Under the pieces are notes generated by a model that was given only the letters and a program-made list of their open reading frames with translations, made no database searches and was not told where the DNA came from. This document shows, piece by piece, positions 1 through 12,100 of a stretch of DNA of 25,000 nucleotides. The DNA comes from Owenia fusiformis. Lineage: Eukaryota > Annelida > Polychaeta > Sabellida > Oweniidae. A program made the translations under genes and the position numbers. Within the stretch, counting starts at the first letter, position 1; every line of letters starts with the position of its first letter. Where the stretch lies: NCBI GenBank assembly GCA_903813345.2, contig CAIIXF020000222.1:1-25000 (forward strand). Reading direction: 5' to 3'.

Positions 1-14
1 TTATTATGATCTAG

Positions 15-125
15 GTTGGTGAAAGGTATAGTAATGGACCATGGTGCCAGGCATCCAGACATGAAGAAACGTTCGGAAGACTGCTACATTCTCACATGCA
101 ACGTTTCTCTAGAATACGAGAAAAG
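15..125 (+). CDS. CCT6: CCT6 exon (first in window)
   Basis: Follows acceptor TAG at 12-14 and ends at donor GT 126-127 (AAAAG|GTAAG). One leading base completes a codon from the upstream exon outside the window, then 36 codons including [14 protein letters not shown]; the last two bases (AG) are completed to Ser by the next exon. Apical domain. Confidence 0.95.
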
Positions 126-3100
126 GTAAGCTATTTCCTAAAAAGTATCTACACAGCAATTTAATAGGATGTATCTTACAGCAATTTAACCTTTACCATG
201 CTGCCTTATTTCAGCAAATATATCCCACGCAACTGGCTTCTTTTCAAAGAGTGCAAAAAATGATATGCCTGGACTAAATAATTAATATCTCAATAACTAC
301 TGAATGAATCTGGATAAAATTTTCACAAAGGGAAGATACAGTGGCCTGGCTCATGAAAAAAATGTTCTTATGAATATTTTTCGTACAATAACATGACTGG
401 GCATAAATATACCATGAATACTCCTCCGAAATCCGCCGCTCCGCCCCTTCGTCTGGTCAGAATTCAAATCTTAATTTGCAGCGATCGAATGTTCAATTTC
501 AAAGAGCTCGAAATCGTAGCCCATTTCCTCCACATTTTCGTTGTGATCGTATTTGTCCGCCATTTTGTACGATTTGTTCACTTAAAACGGCTAAAACACT
601 GTTTAAATTGTTGAATTGAGAATTATTTTTGAAATATCGCCATTTTTAGGTCAACAGGAAGTCATGTTAGGCACTGAATAAATCGGGCAATCTAATTGGA
701 CAATATGAATGGCGCGAAAAAGTAAAGTTTTTAAAAGTTTGAAATTGGGCGTACGGGTCCGCCGGCAGTTGTGAGAGACATTTTAGTCTCGGCTGATGCG
801 TTCGCCGGCAGCACGCTAAAGGTTAATAGGACATAACTAACAGCAATTTAATAGGACGTATCTAACAGCAATTTAATAGGACGTAATTAACAGTGATTTG
901 ATAGGACCTATCGAACAGTAATTTAAAAGGATGTATATAACAGTGATATAATAGGATGTATCTGGCATTCTGGCTGAAGTATGTAATTAGCAGTGATTTG
1001 ATAGGACATATAGGGGTTTAAGAGAATGTATCTCACAGCAATTTAGTATTACAGGGGTTTCACTAGAATTTCTCACAACAGGCTAAATAAATGAAAACAA
1101 CTGGAAAATTTAATGGAAATCATAAATCTAACATGGAAAAGTTGAAAAGACCCTAAAAACAACCAGTGAAAATCGCCTGTTGTCTGCTGCTAATGAAACC
1201 CCTGTTACATATCTAACAACGATTTAATCGGTCATATCCTCCTGACGTATCTTAATAAAAGCAATTTGATATGATAGGATGTATCAAGCTGTGATTTAAT
1301 ATTACATATCTAACAATTATTTAATAGGACATATCCTCCTGATGTATCTAAATAAAAGCAATTAGATATTTTAGGATGTATCATGCTGTGATTTAATATT
1401 ACATATCTAACAATTATTTAATAGGACATATCCTCCTGATGTATCTAAATAAAAGCAATTAGATATTTTAGGATGTATCATGCTGTGATTTAATATTACA
1501 TATCTAACAATTATTTAATAGGACATATCCTCCTGATGTATCTAAATAAAAGCAATTTTATACGATGTGATGAATCTAACTGCGATTTAATAGAACATTT
1601 CTAACTGATATGACGCACCAAACAGGACTTGTTTATATAATTCACTCAACATGTTTATTTTTCAATTTTCCCACAACAGGCATAACCAATGATAACAACA
1701 TGTAAATAAGGGTTATGTACTGGGAGGTTTTGGATATGGGGTTTTTCCAGAGGGAGATGTGCATATCTACCTGAGGGACCGTAGGGACTGAAGGTAGATG
1801 TGCATATCTCACGAGGGATGAACTCAATATCCAAACCGACCGTACATAACTGCTTTATCCTATATCCTATACCAAGTAGAGTTTTCAGGGGCATATGGCC
1901 ATTTCAACAGTACAAGGTGTAAAAATAAACAAATCATTCATATGCAAAGTCATTTTATTGAATTTCTACTACTTACCGGAAGCGGGAAGATATGCACCGA
2001 AGCGGGAAGATATGCACCGAAGCGGGAAGATATGCACCGAAGCGGGAGATATGGCGGGAGATATGGAGGTTCTGGATATGGAAACCTCAAAATCAGGATA
2101 CGGGATATATCTTACCAACTTATCTCCCTAAAACTCTACTTGGCATAGGATAAATAATATTATCCTTGCAAAATTCTACAAAACAACGCATGTTTTTTTT
2201 TTGATAAATACAACCAGAGAAAATTGTACATTGCCTGCTTTTATGGACACCTCAGTTGATACCTCTTCAACAAAATAGAATTTTTTTTAAAGATAAATTT
2301 ATTCCTTTAGTTAACAAAAATAGCCATGCGATTGATTGCCAAACTTTTGTAAAAAAACATTAGAGGAAATTTTCAAAATCAAAATGTAAGTGTCATCGAT
2401 CCATAATGTTATTATTTTCAGTGAAGTTAACAGTGGTTTTTTCTACAAAAGTGCTGACGAGAGAGAAAAACTTGTGCAGGCTGAAAGAAGTTTCACAGAT
2501 GATAGGGTGAACAAAATAATTGCCTTCAAGAAGAAAGTTTGTGAGGGAACGGATAAAGGCTTCATTGTCATAAATCAGAAGGTAAATTAATACACATCTT
2601 ATGTCAATCAGGATTTTCATCAGATCATTTCTACGTATTTATTTCAGTGTTTTCTTAAGACTTAGAACAAATTAATACAGATCTTCGGTCAATCAGGGTT
2701 ATCATCAGATCATTTCTACATATCTATTTCAGTGGTTTATTAAGCCTAAGAACAACTATTTACTGAATCTGTTTTCACCATGTTAAAATGATGAAAATTT
2801 GACATTAAGACTAATAAAGGTAAAAATTATGATTTGGCTCCCTGTTTAGAAACAACCCTGAGTGATAGCTGATTTATATATTTAAACTTTTGACTGTGTT
2901 GTGTATAACACACCAAAGGATTTTGCATGTATTCGGAGATTTGGTGAGCAATTCATTCAGCCTGGACTGATTATGAGCAACAGTATTTTCTTGATAAAGC
3001 AATTTTTGTGGCTGGCATTTCAGTTGTTACACATGCAACTACATTGCATTTTCAGGATGACTTGTTACTCCCGTGTCGGGACTATCTGTTACCTTTGGTT

Positions 3101-6100
3101 TCATATTAAGGGCAATTCGCATCGCTCTTCTGTACCTCCTATGGTACAAAACATAGATCCAGGGATTCACTCCACTATTAAGTTGCAAAATAGCTTCCGA
3201 GATAGACATTATAACACCATTAACATTGAGTGTTAACATGATCATGGCTTGCCCATACATTATTACGAAGATAATATATACAAGTGTTGTTGTTCTCAGG
3301 GCTGAATGCTCCTTTGCATAAGCCACAGCTCTTGCATTGTCAATGCTGGCCAATTGACTAATGATCGCCCTTCTGTGTTTTATTGACACCCAAGAGATTC
3401 TTGAATACATAATTATTGTCAGTATAACTACAGCAAGGATGTTCAATTTGTAAAATGTTGAGTAAATCGGGTTGAGGGTGCTTTTCATTGTACAACGCTG
3501 CCCAGGTTCATAATCATTAAACCCATCTATGAACAGGAGAAGGTTAAGTGAAATTGCGTAAGTCCAGAAGGTTACGAGAATGATCTTTGCATTCTTAGCA
3601 GCCATCATGGTGGAGTAACGTAATGGGTGTATGATTGCTATGTAACGCTCTATCGCAATCCCTAGCAATCCTAACACTGATATCCCATTGCACGAAAGGA
3701 TGAGAAATTTTTGTACTAAGCATAAGTACTTGGATTGTACATGTATATCATTCATATGAGGCAAGATCAAGTTTGTGATCATAGATAACGGCAGTGCAAG
3801 GACACCTGTAATTAGGTCGATCATTGAAAGATGTGCGGTAAACATATTGGTAACTGTATGGAGGGAAAGAACCTTGTAAACCATCCACAGAACGAGGCTT
3901 TTGCCAGTGATGATAAATATGATGATGAATGTATAAATCACCAAGAACATGTATACATGGTTGGTCGCCATCTCTTGTTCAAGTGTACTGTTCATTTTGA
4001 AATCTAGTTCTGAATGCCTTGTGGTTCTGAGCTGTAACTTAAGTGTCCTATAATTCTATGATGATAGTATAAATATCCAAGAGCATGTATGCATTGTCGG
4101 CCACCATCTCTTTTTCAAGTGTACTGTTCATTTTGCAATCTAGTTCTGATTGCCTCGTGGTTCTGAGCTGTAACTTAAGTGTCCTATAATTCTATGATGA
4201 TTGTATAAATAGCCAAGAGCATGTATGCATTGTCGGCCACCATCTCTTTTTAACTGTACTGTTCAGTTTCCAATCTAGTTCTGAATGCCTCATGGTTCTG
4301 AGCTGTAACTTAAGTGTCCTATAATTCTATGATGATTGTATAAATAGCCAAGAGCATGTATGCATTGTCGGCCACCATCTCTTTTTAACTGTACTGTTCA
4401 GTTTCCAATCTAGTTCTGAATGCCTTGTGCTTCTGAGCTGTAATCTTAATGTTCTATGATTATTGAGTCTGTAAGTAGAGTCAATAGGAAATATTGCCGT
4501 TGTTGTTTACTGGGGGGTATCGTGATGCAACAACATCAAGTTGTTGCATCAAGATGGCGAACCTTCCGGTGATAGATTTTCATAACATATTTTGTTTTCC
4601 CAATTTAAACCCATTTCTAAGACAAGTTTCTCAATAACCATACACGTGCAGTTAGTGCACGATCTATATTTTAAATAACTGCCATTGGTATACATGTAGC
4701 AACATCAAGAAGCGATTAATTCACGGTTCTAGTTCCTCACTATTGAAACAACACCAAACCGAAGATGCAAAAAAACACTCTTTAGATTTGAGCAATGATG
4801 CAACAACACCAATGAATGGCATATTGTTGTTAAACCATAATGTAATAGGATTTAGGTCCCAAAAAGGTAAATTGGGAGCGTTACACTAATCCCAGGGGTC
4901 GTAATATTATATTGGACATTCATTTTTTATAGTATTGTTCATCTAAAAAACGTGTCGCTTCATTTCATAAACTTTTATACCTAGGTGAACCTTTATCAAA
5001 TATACCCATTCATAAACATATAATCAAATATACACTCCCCTCCAAAAGTTTGGCAACCTTAGCACCCCCCCCCCCCCCCCCCATTGAACTATGTGTTGAG
5101 ACCTCTTTATATTTGAATTTTTATTTACATAACCTACGAGGAAAATACTTTGAGATTGATGGAAATGTAAATTTACTTTATTTCCTATGCCTCCAAATTT
5201 TCCAAATTTTTTCCTCAATAACAATGGGTTGAAAATTGATGATAAATCTAATGAATTTTTGAAAATCCACATTCCCATGTAAACCTATGGGAAATGGTAG
5301 GTTTGCAGCAAGTCATATGACAGAATATTCATCCATCCGAGTTCTTGTTATAAAAAAAATAGGTTGCAGTTGAATTTGCTAACTTAATTGAATGAAAAAT
5401 TGATACGTTTCTTCAGGTTTCAAAAAGTTATAGATCTTCAAAGTTAAAATTATTTTTCAAAAAACTCCCATTGAAATAACACAGGAGGCGAAAAGGATTT
5501 TCTGTAACTGTAGTATTCAAAAAGTGAGCTGAACACTCAGCGTACGTTCAAAAAGTTAGGTAGTTCAATTTTCTATATAAAAATTATTTTTTGATGAATC
5601 TTTTACTGGATAGATATCCTGAAATCAGATTTGCCCCGAACACACCGATGACTGATATCTGTTGACTTTCCATATTAGTTCTTTGTAAATAAAATCAGAC
5701 CAAAATCAGAAATATTGACTTGACCAAAACATGAAAAGTGTAAAAAGCTAAAGGTAATATTTCCAATAAACATGGCTAAACGGGAAATCTATTTTATTCA
5801 ATAATAAATCAATGCGATGATTTATTCCATGCATTCCTTTTGGGTTTGGACCATTGGGATTTGAACGAATCGGGCGACCGGGCTTATTTTATTATGTTTA
5901 AGTTATCTAGTTCAAAGTAGTTTCAAGATTTGGGACATCCTCCGAACACAAATTGGGACCACGTTTGTGTCTGTTATGATGTCATTTAGAAAATGAGTTA
6001 CTTAGTATAAAAAGTATAAAATCACATGTACTACAATATCATAATATGTGATTTAATACCATTACTATGTATATCGTTTGGCTTGTATATCTTTTCATTA

Positions 6101-9100
6101 ACTTTGATAAAGACTTTGACGTTGTTGCATCAGCACATTGGTGTTTATCGCTTCTGGATGATGCTACATGAATATCAATGGCAGTATTTTAAAATATAGA
6201 TCGTGCGCTAACTGCACGTGTATGATTATCGAGAAACTGGTCCTAGAAATGGGTTTAAATTGGGAAAGAAAAATATCTTGCGAAAATCTATCACCGAAAG
6301 CCTGGCCATCTTGATGCAACAACACCGTGTACCCCCCAGATACCCCCTCAGATACCCCCCAGTGTTAAATGATGAAGATCTAACTATTCATATATTTATT
6401 TCAAAGTGTAGCAATATAATATATAATTTGTATTGACTCACTGAAGTCATTATTTCACAATTATCACAGTCAATTATTAGTCTCTTTAGTGTACATTAGG
6501 GATCCCACGATTGCTCGATGCACCAATATAATCGCTAGAAATCACCTCCGATTTGATTAATCGATATGGATCCTCTATTTTCGATATTATCGATAATCGT
6601 TTTGCAAATCAACTTACCCGTTAAGTAAGTAAAAGAGCTCTATTAAACCAAAATTGACACAGCAAAACTCCGGGAAAAATTAAAAATATTTTGAAGAGCT
6701 CACATGACGCGCCACATATTTTCTTGATTCAAACCGAACGTGAACTTTTTAGCAATAAACGGATTTTCAATAATTTTGCGAACATTTGTGATTTTAGATG
6801 CCCTATGTGCATTTCCACACCAAGCATTATACCATTAATTATCTGAATACATAATAAATGCGATAGGACCTTAGACGTATCTTTATTTTTATGTTTTAAG
6901 ATGTTATAGTAGATTTCCAATTTGCGTTATTTTTAGCGAACTACAATCAAACATGACGTTCGGATATTTAATGAATAGCGAAACCTCGGCGAGATTTAAA
7001 TCCCGTAAATTTGCTTTAATATGGAGAACACCATCGCAATAAACACTACCCAAAAGGTAAGTCTGAGGTGTGGAAGTCTTTTAAAAACCCAACATTCAAT
7101 AACAACACAACTTTCTATGCTCAGAAGGGTAACTTTGAATTTTTTTTAGCGGGGGGACTCAAACCCCCCCCCCCATACACAGACATTTACATGAATATGT
7201 GTATCGTATTGTTTGTATCCAATCGTTTTCATAATATCGAGATACGTATCGAATCGAAAAAAATGTATCGTGGGATCCCTAGTGTACATGTACTTTATAA
7301 AAGATAAATAAAAACTGTACTTAGTTTTAAATAACTTAAAGGCAGAATCAGATCTATAGGGGTGGAAAAAGTACAAGCAATACAGTCGATATGTTACGAC
7401 ATGCGCAAAGCTCTATTTAGTGATATTTTCATTTCAAATATGGCGGCCAATCCGATGTCTGACGACCCTTACAAAGAATCTAGGCAGTGTGAATTTTTAC
7501 CTCCTGTGAAATAACAACTGGAATTTAGTAGTTGTTTTGTATTTTATTATCATTCTGCATCTTAATTCTATATGATGTGGTGTTAAAATGTCAGCAGAAA
7601 TAAATATCCATACGATAATCAAGTGAATTAGATAACAGATTCTTCGAAAACCCATCTCCTGCTAAGAGTGTAAAAACTTGTATTAACATGCTCAAAAGTG
7701 CCACTGTGCACATCAATGTCAAGCTAAATCAATGTTGTGTCTAAAACAGGTACTCAAAACAGCTTGTCATTCACATATACACGCTTAGCAAACACGGCAA
7801 AATGAACTGAATCTTGGAATTTCGTTCGAGAGCTAGTAATGTTTGCTCCTTTCTTCGTCATAAGTATTCATCAGACTTCACGCATGCTCAGAAGAAAACC
7901 ATCAACCAATAACGTTTATTAATCAATTTTGCGCATGCGTCTTACAAGGGTAAAGAAATTCGTATCCATAAACGAACCAATTTGAGATAACCCGATATCA
8001 GTGGGAGAAATCTGACGATCTACGAACTCACTTCAAAAAATCAAATGCGGACTGACGGCGTATTCTACTATGCTGGGATCTATGATTTTCAGTATAGATA
8101 AAGTCTTCTATGATCTTTCGAATGAGGTAAGTCTCTAGTTCGAAAGACAATCGCATCAACTTGAACAAAAGTTGAGTTTTGACGAAAAATTTTAACATGC
8201 GCAGAAGTCCCATTTTCGTTGTACCATATTGACTGAACATGTACAACTGACTTACCAATCTATTTTTTACAATCTGAAAACAATATCTCCCAAAATATTC
8301 ATGATATGATATAAATTGGTGAAGTTATTAGAAAAATGATACATTATTGTAAAAATCTTTAGTTTTCCTGAAATAAAGTGTGCACTTTGGGGATATTTAG
8401 AAAATAGACATGACAAGGAATGACACGAGCCAGAAATATTGTAACATGTAAAATTATCAGTTTGATGTACCATTGGCAGAAAAATGAATACAGTATTTTG
8501 AATGAATGACAAATGAGCTTTTAGACTCTTTTAGAACTCTTTTCTAAATAACCATTAATCAGAGTACTAATAGTTTGCAAAATTATCAAGATTTTCTTTC
8601 TTCATTCAAAATAAAGCTCCAGTAGTATGTGTGATCCAGAATGCAATACATGTAAAATCTTCTATAAAAAATAATAAATAATACAATGCATGTTTGAATT
8701 AGCAATTTAACAAATTAAGATATTGTCTTATTCAAATTTTAGTTCTCCATTATTACTGAGAATTGTTCTTGCGCAAATAACATGTAATAGTCCAATGTTT
8801 TACCAAAATTAGGCATTCCCACCTTGTAGGATAACGGATATGCGATATACTAATTTTTTTCTAATGGTAAGAAATATTTGTAATTGTATACTGTCTAACA
8901 AATAATTAATTGCAAACAAAATTAGACATTCCCACCTCATCAATATCTGATTTGATGTTTTTTCATGTGGTCTCAACAATTTGTATTGCTTGATATCATT
9001 TAACAAAGAATTGATTGAGAAAAATAAAATCCTAAACCTTTAAACTTTTTTAAAAATGAAACAAAATATGATGAAATTCCTAAATATTCCCAAATGATAT

Positions 9101-12100
9101 GATTTTTCCCATTTCATTTCCCATTTTCATATTATTAACATAGAGAACTAAAACATACCAAAGAGACAAGAGCATCAATGAATGAATCACTCTTTAAAAA
9201 AGGTTATTGGAAAACATTCCATACATTTTTAAAGACTACCAAACTTCTAAAAAACTATTAGACTCACCTTGTGTTATGTGCTACATGTGTCTTAGCTGCT
9301 CAGTAGCGTATGATATATTGTTTTCTTGTTTTGGAATCTAATAAATTATAATATCCAAAGTACTGTACATGTTAGAAGTAATTCCTGATACGTGTCTATT
9401 GTTGTGCAAAATTCAACTATGAATTGACAATTAGGTCATATTATGCATTAGAATTTTATCAAAAAAGCATTATGCAGTATTAAAGGCAGCTCATTACCAC
9501 ATTCAAATCCAGGGAAATAACATTTTCAGATAGTAAGATTATTTCAGCGTAAAAATTTTGACCTTAATTAGACTATATCCTATTTAGTCTGAATATATTC
9601 AGACTATAAGCAACCTATCTTAAGATATGGTAATTCAAAATTGTGATGGGACTCTCACTCAAAAATAGGATGACTTCACATTGTGAAATTTTGAGTTGCC
9701 TGGAAGAGTATCAGTGGGCACAACTTATATGAAATAAACACTTTAAATACCATTTATGACATTACACTTGACATCACCCTTGTGATATGAACACATATCG
9801 TTTCTTTGGGAAACTAAAAAACAAATAATGGCTTCATTGAATGCTTGTGGTAATACTTAGAGTGCTACTATTTGGCATGCTGCTTGTGTTGTGCTTCAAA
9901 TGCGATATTTATTACTGTGTTTTGTTTAATATAATACATTTGTATGAATAATTATCAATTTTTTTTTCTTATAGGGAATTGATCCAATGTCTTTGGACAT
10001 GTTTGCCAAAGAGGGAATCGTAGGTCTGCGACGTGCCAAGAGACGTAACATGGAGCGTTTGTCTCTGGCCTGCGGGGGTACTGCTATGAACTCAGTTGAT
10101 GATCTCACTCCGGACTGTCTCGGTCAAGCTGGTCTAGTTTATGAACATGTTCTGGTAGGATTTTAGTTGTTCTACATATAGCTTGAAATATTGTCTCTGA
10201 GATATCTTGAAATGTGTGACTGTTTTAAGCTTGTTTATGTATATCCAAAATAAATTGTATTTCGTTTGTTAGCAGAAGTAAATTTACAATTTTAATATTT
10301 ATTTATGTTTATTTTAGGGAGAAGAGAAGTTCACATTTGTTGAAGACTGTAAGCACCCCAAGTCAGTAACCCTCCTGGTTAAAGGGCCAAACAAGCACAC
10401 ACTCACACAGATCAAAGATGCCATAAGGGATGGACTCAGGGCTGTCAAGAATGCTTTGGAAGATGGTTAGTATACTTGCCTGTAGCCAGCTTTTACCAGG
10501 AGGGGGAGCTTTTTTCCAGGGGGGGGGCTTTTTTACAATTTTGGCTGAAAATCATGCAAATTCTCAGAATGGTGAAAACTGCATGATTTTTAAAGAATTT
10601 CTGGCTAAGCTCCCCCTTTGGCTACAAGCTTGGTATATTTTCTTAGAATTAAGGCTCTGATGCTGCATCGTAATGGAGGTGTTGCACAGTTCTTTGGCCT
10701 TGGTCAGCATGTACAGTTATTCAAAAAATATTGGTGTTCCTGTAAGTTTAGTAAGCAAAATATCAATTAAGACTAAAGTAACAAATGAAATTAATACTAT
10801 ATAAGTAGCGAGTGATGATGTTGGCAAAATTGATGCTCCAAAGTCTCATTATCTTATAATTGTTATTTTGGATACCATGTAATTATGATATTGTACTTGC
10901 AATTACATAATGCCATTAGCAGTGTGATTTATCATATAAACTTGCTATTGATGATGTTGGCAAAATTGATGCTCCAAAGTCTCATTATCTTATAATTGTT
11001 ATTTTGGATACCATGTAATTATGATATTGTACTTGCAATTACATAATGCCATTAGCAGTGTGATTTATCATATAAACTTGCTATTGATGATGTTGGCAAA
11101 ATTGATGCTCCAAAGTCTCATTATCTTATAATTGTTATTTTGGATACCATGTAATTATGATATTGTACTTGCAATTACATAATGCCGTTAGCAGTGTGAT
11201 TTATCATATAAACTTGCTATTGATGATGTTGGCAAAATTGATGCTCCAAAGTCTCATTATCTTATAATTGTTATTTTGGATACCATGTAATTATGATATT
11301 GTACTTGCAATTACATAATGCCGTTAGCAGTGTGATTTATCATATAAACTTGCTATTGATGATGTTGGCAAAATTGATGCTCCAAAGTCTCATTATCTTA
11401 TAATTGTTATTTTGGATACCATGTAATTATGATATTGTACTTGCAATTACATAATGCCGTTAGCAGTGTGATTTATCATATAAACTTGCTATTGATGATG
11501 TTGGCAAAATTGATGCTCCAAAGTCTCATTATCTTATAATTGTTATTTTGGATACCATGTAATTATGATATTGTACTTGCAATTACATAATGCCGTTAGC
11601 AGTGTGATTTATCATATAAACTTGCTATTGATGATGTTGGCAAAATTGATGCTCCAAAGTCTCATTATCTTATAATTGTTATTTTGGATACCATGTAATT
11701 ATGATATTGTACTTGCAATTACATAATGCCGTTAGCAGTGTGATTTATCATATTAACTTGCTATTTTAGGATCTGTGGTAGCTGGTGCTGGGGCATATGA
11801 AATTGCTGCTCATGCTGCTCTTATGAAGTTCAAGGACACTGTGAAAGGTCGAGCCAGGCTTGGTAAGTGAAAGACTGATATAGATATACAGTTCAAATTC
11901 AGAAATGTGAAAGAAAATTAAAATCTACTTATCTCCTATATGCTGGTAACACAGGAGCTCTGGTTCAGAAGGAATTTTCAAGATGGCCATTGAATTTAAA
12001 AATGGCCACCATTTTTCGTGAAAATCATAATGTTTGATAACTTAAATACCTGTTAATGGATATGGTTCAAACTTTATTTGCTGATGCCTAGAGACACAGG

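Larger units (their letters stand above)
126..2421 (+). other. CCT6 intron: old tandem array hosting two transposons and a foldback repeat
   Basis: Non-coding. About 140-1575 is dominated by variants of an AACAGCAATTTAATAGGACGTATCT unit, broken by two insertions (190-822 and 1052-1204). 1640-2152 is an inverted-repeat region containing a 20-bp minisatellite. 2160-2421 shows nothing recognisable. Short open frames here (for example 1655-1894 and 1895-2131) are repeat-derived and look non-coding. Confidence 0.7.
4510..6362. mobile_element. 1.85-kb DNA transposon with ~200-bp terminal inverted repeats, non-autonomous
   Basis: The left arm (~4510-4720) and right arm (~6135-6362) are reverse complements at roughly 85-90% by eye, sharing CTGGGGGGTATC termini, GTGATAGATTTTC, CCCAATTTAAACCCATTTCT, TACACGTGCAGTTAG and ATCTATATTTTAAA. 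The 12-mer TGATGCAACAAC recurs five times (4523+, 4540-, 4796+, 6121-, 6312+). Flanks TGTTTA and TGTTAA may be a diverged 6-bp target duplication. The 1.4-kb centre is AT-rich, has an 18-C run and no credible transposase. Superfamily not assigned. Confidence 0.75.

Noticed and set aside
393-614. 73-codon plus-strand frame
   Set aside because: It lies inside the TTAA-flanked transposon, has no domain, and is antisense to the more plausible acidic remnant frame.
1655-2148. Overlapping frames of 60-80 codons on both strands
   Set aside because: They come from the 20-bp minisatellite and the foldback repeat inside a CCT6 intron.
8028-8258. 76-codon minus-strand frame in the CCT6 intron
   Set aside because: No recognisable domain or convincing splice partners.
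10813-11764. Homology between the CCT6 136-bp unit and the GPCR 136-bp unit
   Set aside because: Apart from a shared TGATGAT start the two units do not align; the equal period may be coincidence.
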